From: Candidatus Tectimicrobiota bacterium
GTDB lineage: Bacteria; JACPSX01
NCBI GenBank assembly: GCA_016193065.1
Contig: JACPSX010000213.1
Coordinates: 1 to 14,155 of the forward strand
Direction: 5' to 3'
DNA length: 14,155 nt
Position numbers and translations under genes: made by a program. Each line of letters begins with the position of its first letter. The first letter of the stretch is position 1. Shown piece after piece: positions 1-6,697 of this stretch. The notes under the pieces were generated by a model. That model saw only the letters and a program-made list of their open reading frames with translations. It ran no database searches and was not told where the DNA came from.

Positions 1-4
1 GCCG

Positions 5-18
5 GTCAGCGCCCTGAC
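5..18 (-). other. Small stem-loop downstream of tRNA-Thr(GGT)
   Basis: The minus strand reads GTCAG, a four-base loop, then CTGAC: a perfect 5-bp stem starting 6 nt after the encoded CCA end of the last tRNA. No T-run follows, so it does not look like a terminator. It could be a processing signal between the tRNAs and the tuf gene expected beyond the window edge, or chance. The same arms recur at 548-558. Confidence 0.35.
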
Positions 19-24
19 AATTTG

Positions 25-100
25 TGGAGCCCACGACCGGGCTCGAACCGGTGACCTCTTCCTTACCAAGGAAGTGCTCCACCGCCTGAGCTACGTGGGC
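25..100 (-). tRNA. thrT: tRNA-Thr, anticodon GGT
   Basis: This 76-nt tRNA decodes ACC and ACU threonine codons. The acceptor stem GCCCACG (from 100 downward) pairs with CGTGGGC (35-29), followed by discriminator T and an encoded CCA at 27-25. The anticodon stem CTTCC/GGAAG closes the loop TTGGTAA, giving anticodon GGT. The T arm has the usual GGTTCGAGCC. It is last of four tRNAs on this strand, 27 nt after tRNA-Gly. In E. coli the equivalent gene, thrT, is directly followed by tufB, which suggests that tuf lies beyond position 1. The gene symbol follows that synteny. Confidence 0.96.
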
Positions 101-127
101 AACCTCTCTTTCGAGCATTTTCCTAAC

Positions 128-204
128 TGGAGCGGGAAACGGGATTCGAACCCGCGACCCCGAGCTTGGAAGGCTCGTGCTCTAGCCAACTGAGCTATTC
201 CCGC
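128..204 (-). tRNA. glyT: tRNA-Gly, anticodon TCC
   Basis: This 77-nt tRNA decodes GGA and GGG glycine codons. The acceptor stem GCGGGAA pairs with a TTCCCGC 3' strand, followed by discriminator T and an encoded CCA at 130-128. The stem CGAGC/GCTCG encloses loop CTTCCAA, so the anticodon is TCC. The T loop TTCGAAT is standard. It is the third tRNA of the cluster and lies 88 nt after tRNA-Tyr, across a structured spacer. Confidence 0.96.
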
Positions 205-219
205 ACAACCCAAAAACAG

Positions 220-275
220 GTGAACAGCCATTAGTGAATCCGGATACGCTACCCTCTTCACCGTTGACTGTTCAC
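220..275 (-). repeat. Nested inverted repeat in the tRNA-Tyr/tRNA-Gly spacer
   Basis: The 88-nt spacer (205-292) holds a perfect 8-bp inverted repeat: GTGAACAG at 220-227 and CTGTTCAC at 268-275. Nested inside is a second pair, GTGAA at 234-238 and TTCAC at 257-261, and an 8-bp palindrome ATCCGGAT at 238-245. On the transcribed minus strand the outer stem is followed within 2-3 nt by a run of five Ts (216-212). This could be a processing stem, a weak attenuator or the remains of a decayed element. No tRNA or reading frame is recognisable in it. Confidence 0.6.
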
Positions 276-292
276 GACCAGGAACCATGTTA

Positions 293-377
293 TGGTGGGG
301 AGGGGAGGATTCGAACCTCCGAAGGCTGCGCCGACAGATTTACAGTCTGTTCCCTTTGACCGCTCGGGAACCTCCCC
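293..377 (-). tRNA. tyrU: tRNA-Tyr, anticodon GTA
   Basis: This 85-nt class II tRNA with a long variable arm decodes UAU and UAC. The acceptor stem GGGGAGG pairs with CCTCCCC, with discriminator A and an encoded CCA at 295-293. The anticodon stem ACAGA/TCTGT closes loop CTGTAAA, giving GTA. The variable arm CGGCGCAGCCTTCG is typical of bacterial tRNA-Tyr. It follows tRNA-Thr(TGT) by 23 nt, as tyrU follows thrU in E. coli. Confidence 0.96.
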
Positions 378-400
378 TTTGCAAACTCAAACCCAACCCC

Positions 401-475
401 TGGAGCTGGCGAAGGGATTTGAACCCCCAACCTGCTGATTACAAATCAGCTGCTCTACCGTTGAGCTACACCAGC
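401..475 (-). tRNA. thrU: tRNA-Thr, anticodon TGT
   Basis: This 75-nt tRNA decodes ACA and ACG threonine codons. The acceptor strands are GCTGGTG and CGCCAGC, with one T-G wobble at the sixth pair, then discriminator T and an encoded CCA at 403-401. The stem GCTGA/TCAGC encloses TTTGTAA, so the anticodon is TGT. It is the first tRNA of the cluster, about 78 nt downstream of the predicted transcription start near 553. Confidence 0.96.
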
Positions 476-482
476 AACGCGC

Positions 483-521
483 TGAATTCCCATGTATAAT
501 TACTATGAATCCCCGGAATTC
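483..521 (-). repeat. Inverted repeat in the tRNA operon leader
   Basis: GAATTCC (483-489) and GGAATTC (515-521) form a perfect 7-bp inverted repeat around an AT-rich 25-nt loop, starting 8 nt before the first tRNA. In the transcript it would be a leader hairpin next to the tRNA 5' end. It may be a processing structure or chance; the sequence gives no further support. Confidence 0.4.
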
Positions 522-547
522 TGCTCTCCCCAGGTACAAATCCATAT

Positions 548-558
548 GTCAGACTGAC
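548..558. promoter_or_regulatory. Palindrome over the predicted tRNA-operon start point
   Basis: GTCAG-A-CTGAC is a perfect 5-bp inverted repeat with a single central base. It begins 1 nt after the -10 box (560-565) and covers the expected start site near 553. That position would suit an operator, but no repressor is identifiable. The same arms occur at 5-18. Confidence 0.3.
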
Positions 559-559
559 C

Positions 560-587
560 ATACTAACATAGTATGCGCAGCCGTCAA
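560..587 (-). promoter_or_regulatory. Sigma70-type promoter of the tRNA(-tuf) operon
   Basis: The minus strand has a -35 box TTGACG (587-582), a 16-nt spacer, and a -10 box TAGTAT (565-560) preceded by TGT, an extended -10. The score is 5/6 for the -35 and 4/6 for the -10, including the key T, A and final T. The TGA inside the -35 is the stop codon of rlmB (586-584). Placement just ahead of a tRNA cluster supports function: the tRNAs get their own strong promoter besides read-through from rlmB. Confidence 0.65.
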
Positions 588-1324
588 CACTTTTTTTGCC
601 CGCTACGTTGACGCCAGATCTCGTAAAGAATGATGCCGGCAGCCACCCCCACATTCAGGGACGAGACCCGGCCCCTTAGTGGAATAGACAACAGCACATC
701 ACAACTGTTCCGCACCCGGAGGCGCAGTCCCTTTCCTTCGCCTCCCAAAACCAGAGCCGTGGCTCGGGAAAAGTCCCATGAATCACAGGGAGACGGCGCA
801 CTGGCTTCTGCACCCGCCACCCAAAACCCCTCTTCCTTTAGATAGCGGATCGCCTCGGAGAGGTTCGTCACCTGGGAGATCTTCAGGTATTCCAGGGCCC
901 CGGCGGCGGTCTTGGCAACCACCGGGGAGAGTGGGGCAGACCGCCAAGTTGTCAGGATAACTCCTTGAACTCCAAATGCTTCCGCCGAGCGCAGGAGGGC
1001 CCCTAGATTCCTCGGGTCCACAATGGAGTCCAGGAGGACGAGGACCGGGGAAGGGTGTTCCTCCCGCACCTCCCTGACCAGATCCTCCAACCCCCACAGG
1101 TGTCTGCGGGCAATTAGAGCGGCCACCCCTTGATGAGATCGCGTACCCGTCAGGAGGTCCAGATCCGTGCGGAGCCGCCGCTGGATCGGAATCCCCCGCT
1201 GCCCGGCCATGGCCAGAATCTCCTCCATGGGGGTCCCCCCCCGACCCTCACCAAGAAGGAGTTTTTGTATCCGGCTGTCCTTCGAACGGAGGGCCTCCCG
1301 CACCGGTTGAATCCCGTAAATCAC
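584..1324 (-). CDS. rlmB: 23S rRNA 2'-O-ribose methyltransferase, RlmB/TrmH family (SPOUT)
   Basis: The protein has 246 residues, the usual RlmB length. Family members of this type methylate the 2'-O of G2251 in the P loop of 23S rRNA using S-adenosylmethionine. The N-terminus IYGIQPVREAL starts the small L30e-like domain; the C-terminal SPOUT domain shows all three motifs: LDSIVDPRNLGALLRSAEAFG-like motif 1 (about residue 96), LVLGGEGKGLR (about 193) and SIPLRGRVSSLNVGVAAG (about 212). The third has G where S is more usual after SLNV. The start is GTG at 1324, which overlaps the cysS TGA as GTGA with a purine-rich stretch before it, implying translational coupling. A longer in-frame ATG at 1432 would lie inside cysS and is not needed. 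Substrate assignment within the TrmH family is by similarity and context. Confidence 0.88.
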   Translation of the reverse strand: MIYGIQPVREALRSKDSRIQKLLLGEGRGGTPMEEILAMAGQRGIPIQRRLRTDLDLLTGTRSHQGVAALIARRHLWGLEDLVREVREEHPSPVLVLLDSIVDPRNLGALLRSAEAFGVQGVILTTWRSAPLSPVVAKTAAGALEYLKISQVTNLSEAIRYLKEEGFWVAGAEASAPSPCDSWDFSRATALVLGGEGKGLRLRVRNSCDVLLSIPLRGRVSSLNVGVAAGIILYEIWRQRSGQKKC

Positions 1325-2853
1325 TCCCCACTTCCGTCGTCTTTGAGCTTCCACTGGGTCCCCTGAGGGGTATCCTCGAGCACGATCCCCCGGGCCAGGA
1401 GGTCGGAGCGGATCTGATCCGCCAGGGCCCAATCTTTGTGGCGCCTGGCCTCCTGGCGCTCCGCAATCTTGCGCTCCACGAATTCCGCGGTGAGCGCGTT
1501 TTCCGGTCCCGTACCCAGCGCGGGCTCCCGCACAGCGGCGGACAAATTGCGGAAATATTCCCCCGCTGGGATCGTAAGGATCCCCAAGATCTCTCCGGCT
1601 TCCGACAGGGCCTTTCTGGCTTCCCGGAGCACCAGGGCCGAGGGACCGGGTCGATCCGCCAGGGGCCGGGCCAGGAAACGGTTCACAATCCGGACGGTCT
1701 CAAAGATCTGGCCCAGCGCCGCGGGAGTGTTGAGGTCATCATCCATGCTCTCCCAGAAGCGGGTAGACATCTCACGGATCAAGCCTAGCGCAGCCCTCTC
1801 TTCGCTATCCAATTCCGGGTCTGCTACAGCCGGCGAAGGGGGGCGTTCCAGAAATCGATCCATCCGATCCAGGCATGTATAGAGCCGGTCCAGAGCTTCC
1901 CGGCTCTCCCTCAGAGCCTGGATTGAATAGTCCAGGGGGCTGCGATAATGGGTCCCCAGGAGAAAAAGCCGCACGACCTCCCGCCCCAGGAGGGTGTGGC
2001 GGCCAAATTGCTGAAACACCTCCCGGATGGTGAAAAAATTCCCCAGAGACTTGGACATCTTCTCCTGGTTCACATCCACGAAGCCGTTGTGGATCCAGTG
2101 CCGGACCGTCTGTTTTCCCCATACTGACTCGGATTGGGCAATCTCGTTCTCGTGATGAGGGAAGATCAGATCCTGCCCGCCGCCGTGCAGGTCAAAGGTC
2201 TCCCCAAGATATTTCCAGCTCATGGCCGAGCATTCGATGTGCCAGCCGGGGCGACCCGGTCCCCAAGGACTGTCCCAAGCAGGCTCACCCGGCCGGCTCG
2301 CTTTCCACAGAGCAAAGTCCAGGGGATCTTCCTTGCGCTCTCCCACTTCCACACGGGCCCCGGCCCGCAGATCGGCGATATCCCTCCCCGAAAGCTTGCC
2401 GTATCCCGGAAAGGACTTCACGGAAAAGTAGACATCCCCTCCGGCCACATAGGCGTTGCCCTTGCGGATCAGGGCCGCGATGAGCATACGCATCTCTTCG
2501 ATATGCTCGGTCGCTCTGGGCTCGATGGTCGGAGGGACAAGCCCCAGGAAGCCCATGTCCCGGGTAAACTCCTCGATGTAGCGCTCGGCGATCTCCCGCC
2601 AGGCGACTCCCTCCCGATTGGCCCTGGCAATGATCTTGTCATCCACATCCGTAAAGTTGCGCACGTAGGTAACCTGGTGGTTCCGGCGCAGGTAGCGGTA
2701 GATCACGTCAAAGACCACGGCGGAGCGGGCGTGCCCCATATGACACAAGTCGTAGACCGTCACCCCGCAAACGTACATCTTAACGGTGCCCGGCTCGAGG
2801 GGGGCCAGCGGCTCTTTTTGCCGTGTCAGTGTGTTATGAATTCGCAGGGCCAT
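1321..2853 (-). CDS. cysS: Cysteinyl-tRNA synthetase
   Basis: This is a class I aminoacyl-tRNA synthetase that charges tRNA-Cys with cysteine using ATP. It has 510 residues, slightly longer than the usual 460-490. Visible signatures are the HIGH-type motif HMGH at 38-41, the KMSKS motif at 265-269, and the zinc ligands that discriminate for cysteine: C29, C208 (in WHIECSAM), H233 and E237 (in FPHHENEIAQ). The C-terminal helical and anticodon-binding region is present (KIAERQEARRHKDWALADQIR). ATG at 2853 lies 18 nt after the ispDF stop, with a weak GGGA-type ribosome site. Its stop overlaps the GTG start of rlmB. It belongs to the yacL-ispDF-cysS-rlmB run. Confidence 0.97.
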   Translation of the reverse strand: MALRIHNTLTRQKEPLAPLEPGTVKMYVCGVTVYDLCHMGHARSAVVFDVIYRYLRRNHQVTYVRNFTDVDDKIIARANREGVAWREIAERYIEEFTRDMGFLGLVPPTIEPRATEHIEEMRMLIAALIRKGNAYVAGGDVYFSVKSFPGYGKLSGRDIADLRAGARVEVGERKEDPLDFALWKASRPGEPAWDSPWGPGRPGWHIECSAMSWKYLGETFDLHGGGQDLIFPHHENEIAQSESVWGKQTVRHWIHNGFVDVNQEKMSKSLGNFFTIREVFQQFGRHTLLGREVVRLFLLGTHYRSPLDYSIQALRESREALDRLYTCLDRMDRFLERPPSPAVADPELDSEERAALGLIREMSTRFWESMDDDLNTPAALGQIFETVRIVNRFLARPLADRPGPSALVLREARKALSEAGEILGILTIPAGEYFRNLSAAVREPALGTGPENALTAEFVERKIAERQEARRHKDWALADQIRSDLLARGIVLEDTPQGTQWKLKDDGSGE

Positions 2854-2871
2854 AGGAATCCCAGGCTGATC

Positions 2872-4041
2872 TTAGAATTGCTTTTCGACTAAAAGAGCGC
2901 CGGCATGGGCCGCGATCCCGGCCCCTTTCCCCACGAACCCGAGACCTTCAGAGGTCGTGGCCTTGATGCTAATCCGATCCGGGGCAATCTCAAGCACCTC
3001 GGAAATTTTGCGGATCATGGCGGGAATGTGGGGAGAAAGACGAGGCGCTTCGGCAATCACGGTACAGTCCACGTTACCGACGCCGTAACCCCGCTTGGCC
3101 ACAATCTCCCTGATCCGGGACAGGAGTAGGAGGCTCGAGATCCCTGAAAACTGCGGATCCGAATCGGGGAAATGGGTCCCCAGATCTCCGGCCGCGGCGG
3201 CTCCCAGCAAGGCATCTCCCAGCGCATGGAGAAGAACGTCCCCGTCGGAGTGCCCCCAAAGGCCCTTCTCGTAGGGGATTTCCACACCACCAATCACCAG
3301 CTTACGGCCGCTGGCCAGGCAATGGACGTCGTAACCTTGTCCGATCCTCACGCCCCCTTCTCTTCTCAAGTACTTCTCCCCCCAGAGCAGGTCCTCGGGG
3401 GTGGTGATCTTCAGATTGGACGGAGAGCCCGCCACCACCTCCACCGGGTGGTTCAGGCGCTCCACTAAACTTGCCTCATCCGTTCCCAAGACCTGTTCCT
3501 CTTGGGCTCGTTTCAGAGCCTCGAGCAGGATCGCCCTGCGAAAGACCTGGGGGGTCTGAGCACACCAAAGCCCCTCCCGAGGGACCGTGCCCAGGCAAAT
3601 CCCCTGGGGGCTTACGTTCTTCAGGGTGTCGGCCAGCGGGAGGGCGGCAATTGCGGCTCCGGAGCGGGAAGCGGCTTCAAGCGTCCGGATCAGGAGATCC
3701 TGGGTCAAAAACGGCCGCACGCTGTCATGGACCAGAACAAACTCACCGTCCGGACGGGTCCTCAGCACTCCGGCCTGAACGGAATCCTGGCGCCTCTCTC
3801 CGCCCGGAACCAGGGCGCCCAGCTTGCGCAACGGATACGCCGAAAGGACGTTCTCGCGGCAATAACCGACCCGCTGCGGGGGAACCACAAGGATGATTTC
3901 CTCGATCAGCGGGCACTGCTCCAGAGCCAGGAGCACATGGACAAGCACCGGCTTTCCTGCCAAGGGCAAAAACTGCTTTTCGATCCCCCCCCCGAATCGG
4001 CTCCCTCGGCCTGCCGCCGGAACAACGGCCGCGGCCCTCAC
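2872..4041 (-). CDS. ispDF: Bifunctional IspD/IspF (MEP cytidylyltransferase / MECDP synthase)
   Basis: This 389-residue fusion carries out two non-adjacent steps of the non-mevalonate isoprenoid pathway. Residues 1 to about 228 are IspD (CTP + 2-C-methyl-erythritol 4-phosphate), with VVPAAGRGSRFGGGIEKQF at the CTP site, HDSVRP at 105-110 and the terminal NLKITTPEDL. Residues about 231-389 are IspF, which cyclises to the 2,4-cyclodiphosphate; its metal ligands are D238 and H240 (GYDVH) and H272, with HSDGD at 264-268 and TTSEGLGFVGKG near the end. IspE, the intermediate step, is not in the window. The start is GTG at 4041, with GGGGAG upstream; IspD begins immediately with no spare residues. 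It follows the yacL stop by 21 nt. The fusion joint is only a few residues long. Confidence 0.95.
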   Translation of the reverse strand: MRAAAVVPAAGRGSRFGGGIEKQFLPLAGKPVLVHVLLALEQCPLIEEIILVVPPQRVGYCRENVLSAYPLRKLGALVPGGERRQDSVQAGVLRTRPDGEFVLVHDSVRPFLTQDLLIRTLEAASRSGAAIAALPLADTLKNVSPQGICLGTVPREGLWCAQTPQVFRRAILLEALKRAQEEQVLGTDEASLVERLNHPVEVVAGSPSNLKITTPEDLLWGEKYLRREGGVRIGQGYDVHCLASGRKLVIGGVEIPYEKGLWGHSDGDVLLHALGDALLGAAAAGDLGTHFPDSDPQFSGISSLLLLSRIREIVAKRGYGVGNVDCTVIAEAPRLSPHIPAMIRKISEVLEIAPDRISIKATTSEGLGFVGKGAGIAAHAGALLVEKQF

Positions 4042-4062
4042 GGGCCGCTTCTCCCCATTTCG

Positions 4063-5118
4063 TTATTCCTCCTTGCTCCCATTTTCCCGCAGCTTTGTAA
4101 AGATCATGCGCCCGGCAGTGGTCTGCAGCACGCTCGTGACGGACACTTCGACGTTCCGCCCGAGAAACTTGCGAGCTCCATCCACCACGACCATGGTGCC
4201 GTCGTCCAGATAGGCGACTCCTTGTCCGTACTCCTTTCCTTCTTTGAGGACGTACACCTTCATGATTTCCCCGGGAAGAACGACCGGCTTGACGGCATTG
4301 GCCAACTGGTTGATGTTAAGAACGGTCACGCCCTGAAGCTCGGCAACCTTGTTCAGGTTGAAGTCATTCGTTATCACTTTGGCACCCATGGCCTTGGCCA
4401 GCTCGATCAGCTTGGCGTCCACTTCCCGGATTTTGGGAAAATCATTCTCGACGAATCTCACCTCCAAGTCGTTGTTTTTCTGGATGCGCTGCAGAATATC
4501 GAGGCCGCGGCGTCCCCGGTTCCGCTTCAGTGGATCCGACGAGTCGGCGATATGCTGGAGCTCCTTGAGGATGAACTGAGGGATGATCAGTTCCCCTTCC
4601 AGGAAGCCGGTCTCACAGATATCCGCAATTCGTCCGTCAATGATCACGCTGGTGTCCAGAATCTTGTGCCCCTCCTTTTCCGGCTCCCCTTTGAAGAACT
4701 GGCGGTAGGTGGAGAGCTCGAATTCCTCGCCTTTCCTGACCCCAATCATAATCCCCAGATAGGCAAAAACGGCGTTGATCAGCATCCGCACCGTCTCTCC
4801 GAGAACCGGATGATGGAAGGGGATCAGGAGCAACGAGGAAGTCGCCACATTGGCAGTGAGCAGACCGGCCAACAGCCCCAAGATTCCCCCTATCAGGACC
4901 TTGGCGGAAAGCTTGCGCAAACCCACCTCGAGCCCAATGATCACCAACCCCCCGAAAAAGCCCAAAACGGTCCCCAGGTAGTTCGCATGAGGAAGATCAG
5001 CCGGAAAGCGCCAGCCCAGGAAGTAGCCCACGGAAGAAGTCAGGATCAGGAGAAGGAAGCGCAAGATAATGTAATGCAGGCGATGGCTTCCCTTAAACTC
5101 CGAGCTTTTCCCAGCCAT
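4063..5118 (-). CDS. PIN/TRAM-domain membrane protein, YacL type (putative RNase)
   Basis: This 351-residue protein resembles B. subtilis YacL, found in the same radA-ispD neighbourhood in Firmicutes and other phyla. Four hydrophobic segments occupy roughly residues 15-35, 47-65, 73-90 and 108-127. A PIN nuclease domain (about 152-265) follows, with acidic residues D155, D161, E186, D234 and D252 placed as expected for a metal site (ILDTSVIIDGR, TNDFN). A TRAM RNA-binding domain ends the protein (about 283-342). A membrane-anchored RNase is the natural inference, but no substrate is known from the sequence. ATG at 5118 has AGGGGGG 8 nt upstream and its own promoter at 5178-5206. It is probably the first gene of the operon that continues to rlmB. 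Confidence 0.9.
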   Translation of the reverse strand: MAGKSSEFKGSHRLHYIILRFLLLILTSSVGYFLGWRFPADLPHANYLGTVLGFFGGLVIIGLEVGLRKLSAKVLIGGILGLLAGLLTANVATSSLLLIPFHHPVLGETVRMLINAVFAYLGIMIGVRKGEEFELSTYRQFFKGEPEKEGHKILDTSVIIDGRIADICETGFLEGELIIPQFILKELQHIADSSDPLKRNRGRRGLDILQRIQKNNDLEVRFVENDFPKIREVDAKLIELAKAMGAKVITNDFNLNKVAELQGVTVLNINQLANAVKPVVLPGEIMKVYVLKEGKEYGQGVAYLDDGTMVVVDGARKFLGRNVEVSVTSVLQTTAGRMIFTKLRENGSKEE

Positions 5119-5165
5119 CTTAAAAGCCCCCCTGAAAGAAACCCCACAGGTGATGTGTTAAGACC

Positions 5166-5177
5166 TTTAAATTTAAA
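5166..5177. promoter_or_regulatory. 12-bp A/T palindrome abutting the yacL -10 box
   Basis: TTTAAATTTAAA is a perfect 12-bp palindrome that starts directly after the -10 hexamer (5183-5178) and spans the expected start near 5171. It stands out in GC-rich surroundings. It may be an operator or simply easily melted start-site DNA. Confidence 0.35.
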
Positions 5178-5206
5178 ATGTTATCATTCAGAAGGACGAT
5201 CGTCAA
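5178..5206 (-). promoter_or_regulatory. Sigma70-type promoter of the yacL-ispDF-cysS-rlmB operon
   Basis: On the minus strand TTGACG (5206-5201), a 17-nt spacer and TAACAT (5183-5178) give 5/6 and 4/6 matches with ideal spacing. The -35 contains the TGA stop of the radA reading frame (5205-5203). The predicted 5' leader is about 50 nt, ending in the AGGGGGG ribosome site of yacL. Confidence 0.6.
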
Positions 5207-6529
5207 CCCGGATCGCCCTGGGAGCGCGGAAAAAGCACCTCCGTGGCTTCTTTAACCGTACGGACTTCTCTGACCTCCAGGGATACGAATCCCTCCTCAA
5301 GACGGCGAGCCGGAATCACAGCCCGACAAAACCCCAGCTTTTCCGCTTCTCGAAGCCGGGCCTGCAATTGGGTGACGGCCCGCACTTCCCCGGCCAGCCC
5401 CACCTCGCCTAAAATCACTGTGTGGGGATCCACCTCCCGGTCGTGAAAACTCGAGCATAGGGCGATGGCCACCCCGAGATCCACTCCGGGCTCTTCTACT
5501 CGCAAGCCTCCCGCCACATTAATGAAGACGTCGCTCCCCTGCAGAGGGTAGCCCAGTCTCTTTTCCAGAACCGCGATTAAAATCGCCACGCGCTGCGGGT
5601 CGACCCCCGTAACCGCACGTCGCGGGACCGCCGTATTGGTGGGGGACACCAGGGCCTGGATTTCCAAAAGCAGAGGCCTTGATCCTTCCATGCTGGCGGT
5701 CACCACGGAACCTGAAGCACCGGCTGGTCTCTCGGCTAAAAAGGCACTGGAAGGATTCAGGACCTCCCTCAGGCCACCGGAGACCATCTCGAAAATCCCC
5801 ACCTCATTGGTCGACCCGAAGCGGTTCTTTACCGCCCGCAGGACCCGAAAAAGGTGGGTTTTGTCCCCCTCAAAGTAAAGCACCGTATCGACCATGTGTT
5901 CGAGAACCCTGGGACCCGCCAGTGAGCCGTCCTTGGTCACGTGGCCAATCAGAAAAACCGAAAGACGAGATTTTTTGGCCAGTTCGACCAGGTGCGCCGC
6001 GCTCTCTCGAACGGATGGAATCAATGACGACGGCAGAGAGCTCCCGTTCTTGGACCCGTTCGAGGACACGCTGCAGACAGGTCTCGTAGAGGAGCAGGAG
6101 TCCTTCTCCTTTGAGTCCCAGGCGATCCCCTCGACCCCGGACCTGCTCCAGTGACTCCTCCCCGGTCACGTAGAGGACGGTTCCCTGGCGGGCCAGTCCT
6201 CCCACCGCTTGCAGAAGAAGGGTAGACTTGCCAATCCCCGGATCGCCGCCAACGAGCACCACCGATCCCGGCACAACTCCCCCGCCCAAAACCCGATCCA
6301 GTTCGGCAATCCCGGTCCCAAGGCGAGGGTAACGGGCGAGATCGATATCGCTCAGAGGGACGGGAAGTTCAGAAGAAGGAGGCGGACGCAGTTTGTGATC
6401 CTGCGACCCGGAATAGCTCTGACGCTCTTCTACCAGCGTGTTCCAATGCCCGCAGTCCGGGCAGCGGCCCAACCACTTGGGCGCCTGGTAGCCGCACTCC
6501 TGGCATACGTAGACAGCCCTAAATTTCAT
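5203..6529 (-). pseudogene. radA: radA, DNA repair ATPase, disrupted by a net 50-nt deletion
   Basis: RadA (Sms) is a RecA-like ATPase that drives branch migration at recombination intermediates. Frame one (from ATG 6529) has the zinc finger C9-C12-C23-C26, Walker A GGDPGIGKST and Walker B VVIDSI ending at residue 172 (codon at 6016-6014). There homology stops; the next 46 codons, to a stop at 5870, are out of frame. Homology resumes in another frame at 6012 (VRESAAHLVELAKK), then GHVTKDGS, the KNRFG motif and the complete Lon-like C-terminal domain to 5203. Compared with E. coli RadA, about 17 residues are absent between DSI and VRE, with one leftover base: a net 50-nt loss. Adding 50 nt gives a 458-residue protein, against about 460 in E. 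coli. It may be true inactivation or an assembly error. No good ribosome site precedes the ATG. Confidence 0.88.
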
Positions 6530-6697
6530 GCTTGAGGAGAGGGGATTGCCCCTCGAACAGCCAAGAACAAGCCCCGCAACTGGAGAATCAGACCGCGGTG
6601 CATGCCAGAGGCGTGAAGTGAGGATTGAGATCGGAAGGATCTGCTGACGGCAGTTTGCGCCTGGAACCGAAACGAACGGTTGCGAAGAAGACCAGCA
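6530..6697. other. Gene-free spacer between moaC and radA
   Basis: These 168 nt are the longest stretch without a gene. Short frames here have no recognisable product. I see no convincing promoter or T-tailed terminator. The only structure is a perfect hairpin at 6539-6554, GAGGGG and CCCCTC around a four-base loop, ending 9 nt before the radA start. It occupies the place where a ribosome site would be expected. Confidence 0.5.

Noticed and set aside
91-288. Minus-strand frame containing AQLARARAFQARGRGFESR
   Set aside because: It is a translation of tRNA-Gly, a well-known spurious database protein.
287-499. Plus-strand frame over the tRNAs, product containing GGEDSNLRRLRR and RRDLNPQPADYKS
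   Set aside because: These are the familiar false proteins produced by translating tRNA genes on the wrong strand; the tRNAs here are complete.
495-500. Perfect TATAAT on the plus strand
   Set aside because: There is no -35 box at 16-18 nt and no plus-strand gene downstream; the following region is antisense to rlmB.
2134-2892. 252-codon open frame on the plus strand
   Set aside because: It is fully antisense to cysS and composed of shadow-type sequence.
3502-5412. 636-codon open frame on the plus strand
   Set aside because: It lies antisense to ispDF, the yacL-type gene and the end of radA, which have strong family motifs. The translation is low-complexity and matches no family. It is a shadow of GC-rich coding DNA.
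5870-6069. Programmed frameshift in radA
   Set aside because: A slip of one or two bases cannot restore the roughly 17 missing residues, and no slippery run or stimulatory structure is evident at the joint. A deletion explains the data better.
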